Shown one piece after another: positions 8,112 through 14,364 of a stretch of DNA of 35,312 nucleotides. This DNA is from an uncultured Microbacterium sp. (GTDB taxonomy: Bacteria > Actinomycetota > Actinomycetes > Actinomycetales > Microbacteriaceae). Made by a program: the position numbers and the translations under genes. The stretch's first letter is position 1; every line of letters starts with the position of its first letter. The stretch lies in contig CAJYJO010000051.1 of the NCBI GenBank assembly GCA_913774845.1, positions 1 to 35,312 on the forward strand, in the 5' to 3' direction. The notes beneath the pieces are model-generated. The model was not told where the DNA came from and searched no databases. It saw only the letters and a list, made by a program, of their open reading frames with translations.

Positions 8112-8258
8112 GCCCCCAGTCTGACCCCTCGCCGGTGGTCGCGCCGCCCCGGCGGCGCCCGTCGAACGGGGTACCCGCCCGGCGTCGCGGCGTTTCGGTG
8201 CTGCCGTAGCGATCCCCCCTCCGACACCCGACCAGGGCGATCGCGATAGCGTCGGATC

Positions 8259-9230
8259 ATGGCCGTCTCCCTCCATCGGGCGCCCGTCGCCGACATCGCC
8301 CCGCTCACCCTCTACCGCATCCTGTGGATGCGCGTCGCCGTCTTCGTCGTCGAGCAGGAGGCCGCCTACCCCGAGATCGACGGTCGCGACATCGAGCCCG
8401 GCGCCGAGCTCCTCTGGGCGTCCGACGGCGACGACGTCCTGGCCACCCTCCGCGTCCTGCGCGAGACGGGCAACACCCGCATCGGTCGGGTCGCCACCGC
8501 CCCCGCGGCGAGGGGCCGCGGAATCGCCGCCGACCTCATGCGCGCCGCCGTCGAGCTCCTGGATGCCGAGGCCCCCGGCATCCCGATCCTGCTCGACGCG
8601 CAGGCCCACCTCGCCCCCTGGTACGGCCGATTCGGGTTCGTCGTGTCGGGGGCGCCGTTCGCCGAGGACGGCATCCCGCACGTGCCGATGCGGCGCACGA
8701 GCCTCACGACCGAGCGACTCGTGCTGCGGGAATGGACGCGGTCCGACGAGGACCATGCCTTCCTCTTCGACATGTACCGCCGGTCCGAGGTGCGACGGTA
8801 CCTCGGCAACGGTCAGGTCATGACGGAACCCGCGGAGGTCGTCGATCTGCTCGACCGCTGGCAGACGCTCGCCGAGGGCATCCTCGGTGTGCGCGCGGTC
8901 ACCACCGCCGACGGCGAACGTCTCGGTGCGGTCCTGCTCAAACGCATCCCGTGGTCGACCGCGGTCGACGGCGGCCGTGACGAGGACATCGAGATCGGCT
9001 GGCACGTCCACCCCGACGCGTGGGGGCACGGGTACGCGAGCGAGGCGGCAGCGGCGATGCTCTCCCTCGCGCACCGGAACGGGATCGATCGCGTCGTCGC
9101 GGTGACCAACCCGGCCAACCACGCCTCGGGCGCGGTGGCCGAACGGATCGGGATGCGGGCGATGGGCCGCACACGGGACTACTACGACGCCGAGTGCGAG
9201 CTCTACGTGTCCGAGATCGCTGCGCCCTGA
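8259..9230 (+). CDS. Two-domain GNAT acetyltransferase (ElaA-like + RimJ/RimL-like)
   Basis: The 323 residues contain two GNAT N-acetyltransferase domains. Residues ~1-147 look like ElaA: RVAVFVVEQEAAYPEIDGRD, then the acetyl-CoA loop VATAPAARGRGIA and WYGRFGF. Residues ~150-323 look like the RimJ/RimL (Acetyltransf_3) group: TERLVLREW at the start, IGWHVHPDAWGHGYASEA as the CoA-binding region, and ending with NHASGAVAERIGMRAMG. Both CoA loops look intact, so both halves could be active. The ATG at 8259 lies 6 nt after TAGCGT (8247-8252), indicating a leaderless message. Substrates are unknown; ElaA itself is poorly characterised, while RimJ/RimL relatives acetylate protein N-termini or small amines. 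Confidence 0.85.
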   Translation: MAVSLHRAPVADIAPLTLYRILWMRVAVFVVEQEAAYPEIDGRDIEPGAELLWASDGDDVLATLRVLRETGNTRIGRVATAPAARGRGIAADLMRAAVELLDAEAPGIPILLDAQAHLAPWYGRFGFVVSGAPFAEDGIPHVPMRRTSLTTERLVLREWTRSDEDHAFLFDMYRRSEVRRYLGNGQVMTEPAEVVDLLDRWQTLAEGILGVRAVTTADGERLGAVLLKRIPWSTAVDGGRDEDIEIGWHVHPDAWGHGYASEAAAAMLSLAHRNGIDRVVAVTNPANHASGAVAERIGMRAMGRTRDYYDAECELYVSEIAAP

Positions 9231-9234
9231 ACCG

Positions 9235-9456
9235 CTAGAGCTGGATGCCGTTGTCCTCGTCGTTGACGCCGACGTTGCGGCCGCGGCTCGACTCGAACGC
9301 GATCAGCCAGCCGATCGACACAGCGGCGGCGATCACGATCCCGAGCCAGACGTTCTGCCACACCAGCCCGAACAGGATGCCGAGCCCGAACAGCAGCACG
9401 CTGCCCAGAACCCAGTACGTGCGTCCGCGCGGCCAGCCCGTTCCCGTCTGCATCAT
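9235..9456 (-). CDS. Small two-helix membrane protein
   Basis: This 73-residue protein has a short basic N-terminus and two hydrophobic segments (about residues 14-31 and 36-50). A hydrophilic, acidic tail ends in NDEDNGIQL. I do not recognise a named family. The ATG at 9456 (the second of two adjacent ATG codons is also possible) follows TAGGCT (9463-9468, minus strand) by 6 nt, supporting leaderless expression and that this is a real gene. Its stop is 4 bp from the end of the convergent GNAT gene. Confidence 0.65.
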   Translation of the reverse strand: MMQTGTGWPRGRTYWVLGSVLLFGLGILFGLVWQNVWLGIVIAAAVSIGWLIAFESSRGRNVGVNDEDNGIQL

Positions 9457-9476
9457 GCGCCCAGCCTAGGGGCGAC

Positions 9477-9890
9477 TCAGTCGGCCTCGCCGACCGCGAC
9501 CATCCAGGCCACGCCGAAGCGGTCGACGAGGGTGCCGTACAGACCGCCCCAGGGCGGCACGTCGACGGGCATCTCGATGCGGCCGCCTTCGGCCAGCCCG
9601 GCGAACCATCCCCGCAGGACGTCTTCCTCGTCGCCGGTGAGGGCCAGAGAGAACCCGCCGGCCGGCGAGACGTCCATGCCGGACGGAGTGTCGGAGGCCA
9701 TGATCACGAAACCGCGGGGAGTGCGCAGTCGCGCGTGCATGACGAGATGACCCTCGCCCTCGTCGACGGGCAAGTGGAAGTCGTCGAAGCTGGCGACATC
9801 GAGATCGCCGCCGAACACGGAATGGTAGAACTCCATCGCCTCGCGGGTCGAAGAGCGGAACTGCAGATACGCCACGAGTGAAGTCGTCAT
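9477..9890 (-). CDS. VOC-fold protein, PhnB-like (glyoxalase/bleomycin-resistance superfamily)
   Basis: This 137-residue protein has the layout of PhnB-like VOC proteins: AYLQFRSSTREAMEFYHSVF at the start, HARLRTPRGFVIMASD in the middle, and ending YGTLVDRFGVAWMV. The family includes metal-dependent enzymes and antibiotic-binding proteins, and most small PhnB-like members have no known reaction. The start is put at the ATG 9890: it lies exactly 6 nt after a CACACT -10-like hexamer, whereas the ATG 15 nt upstream (9905) overlaps that element. The next upstream gene on this strand (glycosylase) ends 54 bp away. Confidence 0.8.
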   Translation of the reverse strand: MTTSLVAYLQFRSSTREAMEFYHSVFGGDLDVASFDDFHLPVDEGEGHLVMHARLRTPRGFVIMASDTPSGMDVSPAGGFSLALTGDEEDVLRGWFAGLAEGGRIEMPVDVPPWGGLYGTLVDRFGVAWMVAVGEAD

Positions 9891-9944
9891 GCCGACAGTG
9901 TGCACCGCCGGCCGGGCGCTGTCACCGGGGGGAGGGAGCGGGGC

Positions 9945-10931
9945 TCAGCGGTCGCGATGGTCCTCGGGGTGCAGGCGCGGACCGCGCCGCGGCTCGAGCG
10001 CCGACCCGGCGTAGATCAGGCGAATCACTCTCTGGCGGTGCCCGGCGAACGGCTCGAGCAGCTCGAGCATGCCGTCGTCGTCGGTGCGGTGCCCGGTGAG
10101 CGCGAATCCCACCTGATGGGCGAGGTGGTAGTCGCCGACGCTGACGGCGTCGGGATCGCCGAAGGCGCGGATGCGCGTCTCGGCGCTCGTCCAGATGCCC
10201 ACGCCGCGCAGACTGATGAAGACGCGGTCGCGCGCCTCGCCGTCGACCGCGGCGCTGGCCGCGCGCACCACCGACGCACCGCGCCGAGCGGTCTCGACGA
10301 TGGTGCGCGACTGCGGCGGCTCGAGGCCGGCGCGATGCCACGCCCACGACGGCACATGCCGCCAGCCGTCGACGTCGGGCGGGGCGAACATCGGCCGCGG
10401 GGTGGGCCCCGGTGCGCGCTCGCCGTACCAGGTGACGATGCTGCGCCAGGCCGAGAAAGCCTGCATGCTCGTGACCTTCTGCTCCATGATCGCGCTGACC
10501 AGGGCGTCGAAGACGAGATCGGTGCGCCCGATGCGCAGGTCGGGATGCCTGCGGTGCCATTCCGCCACGGAGGGATGCCGCGAGGCGTCGAAACCGTCGG
10601 GCTCGTCGAGTGCCCCGCACAGCGCAGGCAGCTGGTCGAGTGCCCAGGAGGCTCCCGGGCCCCATGCGGCCGCACGGACGCCCCCTCCCACGCGCTGCCG
10701 CAGCGCGACGGTCGCGACTCCCAGCGGTGTGCGACTCGCGCGCCACAGCACACCGCCGGCGTGCAGCGGCGCGGTGAGGGAGAACGTCGGGTCGTTGCCG
10801 CCGTGACGCTGCGCGAGCACGGCGCGCGCGATGTCGACCGGGTGCCGCGGCCGGTACTCGGTCTCGACCGGACGCTCGACAGGGGCGACGAGCTCACGCG
10901 TGACGCGCGCGCGAACCCCGGTCGATCTCAT
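9945..10931 (-). CDS. AlkA-like DNA-3-methyladenine glycosylase (HhH-GPD superfamily)
   Basis: This 328-residue protein contains an HhH-GPD base-excision glycosylase core. The block DLVFDALVSAIMEQKVT corresponds to the helix carrying the family's Gln motif. SLRGVGIWTSAETRIRAFGDPDAV is the helix-hairpin-helix, and VGDYHLAH supplies the catalytic Asp in the expected place. There is no iron-sulfur cluster motif (four Cys) at the C-terminus, which argues against the endonuclease III/MutY branch. Its role is removal of alkylated bases from DNA. The ATG at 10931 lies 6 nt after TAGGGT (10938-10943, minus strand). The winged-helix gene upstream ends 53 bp before, so read-through from it is also possible. 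Confidence 0.82.
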   Translation of the reverse strand: MRSTGVRARVTRELVAPVERPVETEYRPRHPVDIARAVLAQRHGGNDPTFSLTAPLHAGGVLWRASRTPLGVATVALRQRVGGGVRAAAWGPGASWALDQLPALCGALDEPDGFDASRHPSVAEWHRRHPDLRIGRTDLVFDALVSAIMEQKVTSMQAFSAWRSIVTWYGERAPGPTPRPMFAPPDVDGWRHVPSWAWHRAGLEPPQSRTIVETARRGASVVRAASAAVDGEARDRVFISLRGVGIWTSAETRIRAFGDPDAVSVGDYHLAHQVGFALTGHRTDDDGMLELLEPFAGHRQRVIRLIYAGSALEPRRGPRLHPEDHRDR

Positions 10932-10984
10932 GCCGACACCCTACGTCCCCCCGCCGACATCGCGGCATCCGGACGACGCGAGCG

Positions 10985-11713
10985 TCAGAAGCGGTCGGGC
11001 GAGGGGGTGCCGTGACCGTAGCGGATCGAGACGTCGGCGTGCCGGTCGAAGCGGTACCCGACGCCGCGGACGGTGCGCACGATGTCCTCGTAGACACCGA
11101 GCTTGGCGCGCAGACGACGCACGTGCACGTCGATCGTCCGCTCGCCCGGGGCGTCCTCGTCGGTCGAGCCCTCCCACAGGGATGCCACGAGCTCGGTGCG
11201 CTCGATCGTGCGGCCCTCGCGCAGCACCAGGTACTGCAGCAGCTCGAACTCCTTGAACGTGAAGGCCGCCGACTCGCCGTCGATGAGGACGCGCTTGCGG
11301 GAGATGTCGACGACGACGCCACCGGGGGCGCGATCCTCCTCGACGGGCTCATCCTTCGTGCGGGCGACGGCCGACGGTTCGTGCAGGGCGAGACGCACCA
11401 CGTCGACGTCGCGGCCTCCGGCGCCGGCGGGGGCCAGGGCCACCGTGGCGTACGTCTCGGCGGCGGGGGCGAGCTCGCCGAGGGTGCGACGCAGCGCCTC
11501 GACGAGAGTGCCGAGGCTCACGCCGGCGGCCGCGGCCTTCGCCTCGTCGATGCCGACGTAGAGCGCGAATCCGCGCGGGGCGGTGGTGGTGGGGACGGCC
11601 GGACGGGCGGCGGCGGGGGAGCCGACCGCGGGAGCCGCGGCGCGGGCCGGGGTGGTCTGCGAACGAGCGGTCGAGGCGGGCTGGGGGCGGTCCAGAACAG
11701 CGGAGAGCGACAT
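10985..11713 (-). CDS. Winged-helix (OmpR/PhoB-type) transcription regulator lacking a receiver domain
   Basis: The 242 residues end in a typical PhoB-type winged-helix DNA-binding domain (about 130-225): DISRKRVLIDG, FTFKEFELLQYLV, RTELVASLW, ERTIDVHVRRLRAKLG and the wing TVRGVGYRFD. The N-terminal half is not a response-regulator receiver, since no phospho-acceptor Asp region or receiver fold motifs are visible. Instead there is an Ala/Pro-rich disordered segment (~10-45), then a short domain starting RGFALYVGIDEAKAAAAG. It therefore probably senses something other than a histidine-kinase signal. AAGGA 10 nt before the ATG is a weak ribosome site. It sits 182 nt downstream of a leaderless Cys-rich leader peptide on the same strand, suggesting cysteine-dependent control of its expression. 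Confidence 0.82.
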   Translation of the reverse strand: MSLSAVLDRPQPASTARSQTTPARAAAPAVGSPAAARPAVPTTTAPRGFALYVGIDEAKAAAAGVSLGTLVEALRRTLGELAPAAETYATVALAPAGAGGRDVDVVRLALHEPSAVARTKDEPVEEDRAPGGVVVDISRKRVLIDGESAAFTFKEFELLQYLVLREGRTIERTELVASLWEGSTDEDAPGERTIDVHVRRLRAKLGVYEDIVRTVRGVGYRFDRHADVSIRYGHGTPSPDRF

Positions 11714-11895
11714 GAGGAGGAAGTCCTTGGGTGTGTGAACCCGGGCGTCGTCAGAGAGCGGGGTTCGACGGGAGGTGAGGGCCGGCGAGCAGCCGGGAAG
11801 CGGTGCCGGGATGCGCGTGATCGACGCGGATGCCGGACGACCGGAGGACGACGTCGGCGTTCAGAAGCACGAGTTCGTCGGAGCGAGGGTCGCGG
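11714..11895 (-). promoter_or_regulatory. Putative attenuation region between the Cys leader peptide and the regulator gene
   Basis: These 182 nt separate the leader-peptide stop from the regulator ATG and contain no gene. The transcript ends with a pyrimidine run including CCTCC directly before the start codon. This run could pair with purine-rich GGAGG-like segments, one of which (GGGAGG) lies inside the leader peptide frame. Such pairing would give a way to couple leader translation to access of the ribosome to the regulator gene. This is inference from sequence; I did not fold the RNA. Confidence 0.4.
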
Positions 11896-11997
11896 TTAGC
11901 GGCACATTCGACAACACATGACGGCACGGCCGGGCATCATCATGCCGGCAGTCCTGTTCGCCTCCCGGGCGGACAGAGAACGCGCAACGTCAGTCAT
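11896..11997 (-). CDS. Leaderless Cys-rich leader peptide (33 residues)
   Basis: This short frame begins MTDVARSLSA and ends VMCCRMCR-stop, with three Cys codons (TGT, TGT, TGC) in its last six codons. Its ATG lies exactly 6 nt after an AATAAT -10 element that has a TTGACG -35 box 18 bp upstream, so the mRNA should begin at or next to the A of the ATG. Small leaderless frames with clustered Cys codons near the stop are known in mycobacteria and other actinobacteria as Cys-rich leader peptides; ribosome stalling on scarce Cys-tRNA there controls downstream genes. Here the downstream gene is the winged-helix regulator. A plus-strand hypothetical frame overlaps but has no start signals. The gene call rests on promoter, frame and Cys clustering together. 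Confidence 0.72.
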   Translation of the reverse strand: MTDVARSLSAREANRTAGMMMPGRAVMCCRMCR

Positions 11998-12003
11998 GGG
12001 GGG

Positions 12004-12033
12004 ATTATTACGCATCGCGTCCAACAACGTCAA
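12004..12033 (-). promoter_or_regulatory. Strong sigma-70-type promoter of the Cys leader peptide
   Basis: On the minus strand the -35 box is TTGACG (12033-12028, 5 of 6 consensus) and the -10 box is AATAAT (12009-12004, 5 of 6), with an 18-bp spacer. Six C residues separate the -10 from the leader ATG at 11997. It is the best-matching promoter I saw in the window. Confidence 0.7.
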
Positions 12034-12182
12034 ATCGTGTCGCGGTCGTGCGTCGAGGGCGATCTGCTCAATGCGCGCGGGTCGTCGCCGCCCGCGTCGA
12101 GCATTCTGCTCGGCCGGGGGTTCGGCATCCGCTTCTCCCGATACTCACGGACTTCCCGGGCCGCGGGACGGGCCGACGGGCG

Positions 12183-12188
12183 TACCCT
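12183..12188 (+). promoter_or_regulatory. -10 element of the small GNAT gene; rest of 12034-12182 holds nothing recognisable
   Basis: TACCCT lies 6 nt before the ATG at 12195, the leaderless spacing repeated through the window. Between this element and the divergent leader-peptide promoter, bases 12034-12182 show no gene, hairpin or repeat that I can support. Confidence 0.5.
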
Positions 12189-12194
12189 CGCGAC

Positions 12195-12494
12195 ATGGCA
12201 GAACTGCACTTCGCCGACGACAAGACCGCATCGCGATTCACCCTGCACCAGGGCGACGACCTCGTCTCGGTCCTCGACTACCGCGACGACGGCCGGTCCG
12301 TCGCCCTCACGCGCGCCTTCACCATCCCCACCTTCCGTGGGCACGGCTTCGCCGCCGTCATCACCGAGAAGGCGGTCGATGCCATCGAGGCCGCCGGCGA
12401 TCGCGAGATCGTCCCCGTCTGCTGGTACGTGGGCGAGTGGTTCGAGGCGCACCCGGAACGCGCGGGTCTGCTGCAGCGCCGCTCGGCGGGCTGA
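12195..12494 (+). CDS. Small GNAT-fold protein, Acetyltransf_CG (YidJ/Gtt1-like) type
   Basis: This 99-residue protein matches the short GNAT-like family with a reduced acetyl-CoA fold. It has LDYRDDGRSVALTRAFTIP, then FRGHGFAAVITEKAVDAI as the CoA-binding helix, and EIVPVCWYVGEWFEAHPE at the C-terminus; the conserved Cys sits in the PVCWYV block. Such proteins occur widely in bacteria and animals, and their acceptor is largely unknown. The ATG at 12195 is 6 nt after TACCCT with no ribosome site (leaderless). Two small hypothetical genes follow on the same strand; the 95-bp gap contains a fresh ribosome site. Confidence 0.8.
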   Translation: MAELHFADDKTASRFTLHQGDDLVSVLDYRDDGRSVALTRAFTIPTFRGHGFAAVITEKAVDAIEAAGDREIVPVCWYVGEWFEAHPERAGLLQRRSAG

Positions 12495-12589
12495 ACGACC
12501 CCGAGGCCTACGCGCGTGCCGAGGGGCCGTCAACCCCCGGCGGACGCGTGAGGCTCGCGACCAAGCTGGAGACCTCGAAAGGGGGAGTC

Positions 12590-12799
12590 ATGACCGACGA
12601 CCGCGACCTGCCCGAAGGCGTCATCGACGCCGACCCGCCCGGCGGCTGGGAGAGCGGCGACATCGCCGACGGCGAGACCGCCGAGCGCAACGAGAACGCC
12701 AAGGGGTCACCCCGTCTCAACGACGCCGCCCCCTCGGACCCCATCGAAGGCGATGCCGCCAGCCAGGGCATCGACCCCGACCTGAGCACGGAGGACTGA
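12590..12799 (+). CDS. Small acidic hypothetical protein
   Basis: This 69-residue product is rich in Asp, Glu, Gly and Pro, with no hydrophobic segment and no recognised domain. It is predicted to be largely disordered. The ATG at 12590 is preceded by a strong purine run (aaaggggg, ~12578-12585), a better ribosome site than most genes here have. Its stop is followed after 1 nt by the ATG of the next gene, so the two are almost certainly co-transcribed and translationally linked. Function unknown. Confidence 0.65.
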   Translation: MTDDRDLPEGVIDADPPGGWESGDIADGETAERNENAKGSPRLNDAAPSDPIEGDAASQGIDPDLSTED

Positions 12800-12800
12800 C

Positions 12801-13118
12801 ATGTCGGACGAGACCCGGGCCCCCGAGCCCACCACCGGCCCCGACGGGGGCGCCGGCGCGGCCGACTCGGTCGGCGGCGCGCTGCACGCCGATCGCAAGA
12901 TCGCCCGGCCCGACGAGCAGTCGGAACCGGCCATGGACACCCACCCCACCGACGACGAGGCCCGCATCCAGGGTGTCGTGGTGCAGACCCGCGCCGACGT
13001 CGGAGACAAGAGCGAGGAGCGCATCGCCGACGTGCTGCGCCAGCGTTTCACCCAGATCGGGCTCGAGCTCGGCGACGACCGCATCCGCGCCCTCGCGGCC
13101 GAGGTGGCCGGAAACTGA
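12801..13118 (+). CDS. Small hypothetical protein with disordered N-terminus and helical C-terminus
   Basis: The 105 residues begin with a Pro/Gly/Ala/Asp-rich disordered half. The C-terminal ~45 residues look like two amphipathic helices (KSEERIADVLRQRF... and DDRIRALAAEVAGN). No family is recognised. A GGAGG ribosome site lies inside the end of the preceding 69-residue gene, one nucleotide separates the two frames, and a perfect 14-bp hairpin follows the stop. Together the pair forms a compact unit, possibly with the upstream small GNAT gene. Confidence 0.65.
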   Translation: MSDETRAPEPTTGPDGGAGAADSVGGALHADRKIARPDEQSEPAMDTHPTDDEARIQGVVVQTRADVGDKSEERIADVLRQRFTQIGLELGDDRIRALAAEVAGN

Positions 13119-13128
13119 GGCTCTCGAC

Positions 13129-13161
13129 GAACGCCCCGTCCCCGTCCGGGACGGGGCGTTC
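13129..13161 (+). terminator. Perfect 14-bp inverted repeat downstream of the small-gene cluster
   Basis: Arms at 13129-13142 and 13148-13161 are exact complements, with a 5-nt loop, 10 bp after the stop codon of the 105-residue gene. The following sequence has only a short T-run (gtttg), so termination may not be of the classic poly-U type. The hairpin separates this cluster from sbcD, which has its own -10 element. Confidence 0.65.
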
Positions 13162-13209
13162 GCGCGTTTGCTGCGAGGCGATGTCGGAGGGGCGACGTAC
13201 CGTGTCTGC

Positions 13210-14364
13210 ATGCGGATCCTGCACACCTCCGACTGGCACATCGGACGCACCTTCCACGGGCACCCGACCCTCGACGCGTTGCGCGGCGTGCTCGACGCGC
13301 TCGTCGCGCAGGTGCGCGAGCGCGCTGTCGATGTGGTCATCGTCGCGGGCGACGTCTTCGACTCCGCCGCGCCCTCGGCCGCGTGCTATCCGCTGCTCTC
13401 CCAAACCCTGGCCGCGTTGGCCGACACGGGCGCGCGCGTGGTCGTCACCAGCGGCAACCACGACTCAGCTGCCCGACTGGGCTTCCAGTCCGCTCTGCTG
13501 CGCGACGAGATCACGGTGGTCACCGACCCGATCACCATCGGAACGCCCGTGACGCTGACCGACGAGCACGGTCCCGTGCACGTGTACGGCATCCCCTATC
13601 TCGAACCCGCGATCGTGCGGCACCTGTGGAGCGGCGTCGAGCTGCGCAGTCAGGCGCAGACCATGGCGCACGCTCTCGACCTGGTTCGTGCCGACCTCGC
13701 AGAGCGCGGCGGGCGCTCGATCGTCGCCGCCCACTGCTTCGCCGCCGGTGTCGAGGCCACGCCGGGGGTGGAACGCGAGATCCGCCAGGGCGGTCTCGAC
13801 GTCGTGCCGCTGTCGGCCTTCGACGGCCCCGACTACGTCGCCCTCGGACACATCCACGGTCGGCAGCAGCTCTCCGATCGCGTGCGGTACGCCGGCGCCC
13901 CGCTGCACTACAGCTTCGGTGAGGCGGGCAAGCCGCGCGGCTCCTGGCTCGTCGAGCTCGACGCGACGGGCCTGAGCTCGGTCGAATGGCTCGAGCTGCC
14001 GGTGCCGCGTCCGCTCGTCACGCTGCGCGGCCGGCTCGACGACCTGCTCGACGACGAGCGCTTCGATGAGCACGTCGAGCACTGGGTGCGGGCGGAGTAC
14101 ACCGACGCCACGCCGCAGCCCGATCCGATGCGTCGGCTGCAGACCCGATTCCCCTGGTGCGCCACGGTCGTGCACCTGCCCCACGAGACCGTCCCCGACG
14201 ACGGAGCCGGCTACGCCCGGCGCGTCCGCGCCGCCCGCGACGACGCCGAGGTCATCGACGCCTTCCTGGTGCACGTCCGCGAGGGCGAGGGCGCGTCCGA
14301 CGCGGAACGCTCGCTCATCCGCGAGGTGCTCGACGCCCGCGCCGTGGCGGAGGCCCGCGCATGA
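13210..14364 (+). CDS. sbcD: SbcD, nuclease subunit of the SbcCD exonuclease
   Basis: This 384-residue calcineurin-type metallophosphoesterase has all the SbcD/Mre11 metal motifs: SDWHIG (Asp8, His10), AGDVFD (Asp48), SGNHDS (Asn83, His84), a downstream AHCF histidine, and ALGHIHGRQ. With SbcC it forms the ATP-dependent complex that cuts hairpins, blocked DNA ends and long palindromes. The ATG at 13210 lies 6 nt after TACCGT (13198-13203) and has no ribosome site, which rules out the long upstream in-frame extension. Its stop codon overlaps the ATG of sbcC (ATGA), so the subunits are translationally coupled. Confidence 0.95.
   Translation: MRILHTSDWHIGRTFHGHPTLDALRGVLDALVAQVRERAVDVVIVAGDVFDSAAPSAACYPLLSQTLAALADTGARVVVTSGNHDSAARLGFQSALLRDEITVVTDPITIGTPVTLTDEHGPVHVYGIPYLEPAIVRHLWSGVELRSQAQTMAHALDLVRADLAERGGRSIVAAHCFAAGVEATPGVEREIRQGGLDVVPLSAFDGPDYVALGHIHGRQQLSDRVRYAGAPLHYSFGEAGKPRGSWLVELDATGLSSVEWLELPVPRPLVTLRGRLDDLLDDERFDEHVEHWVRAEYTDATPQPDPMRRLQTRFPWCATVVHLPHETVPDDGAGYARRVRAARDDAEVIDAFLVHVREGEGASDAERSLIREVLDARAVAEARA

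Noticed and set aside
12030-12533. 167-codon minus-strand frame opposite the small GNAT gene
   Set aside because: Antisense to a recognised GNAT-like gene and without a start signal; its product is Arg/Glu/Val-rich with no motif.
11830-13209. N-terminal extension of sbcD by 460 codons
   Set aside because: SbcD homology begins at the ATG 13210, which has a leaderless -10 element; the extension crosses other genes in the wrong frame.
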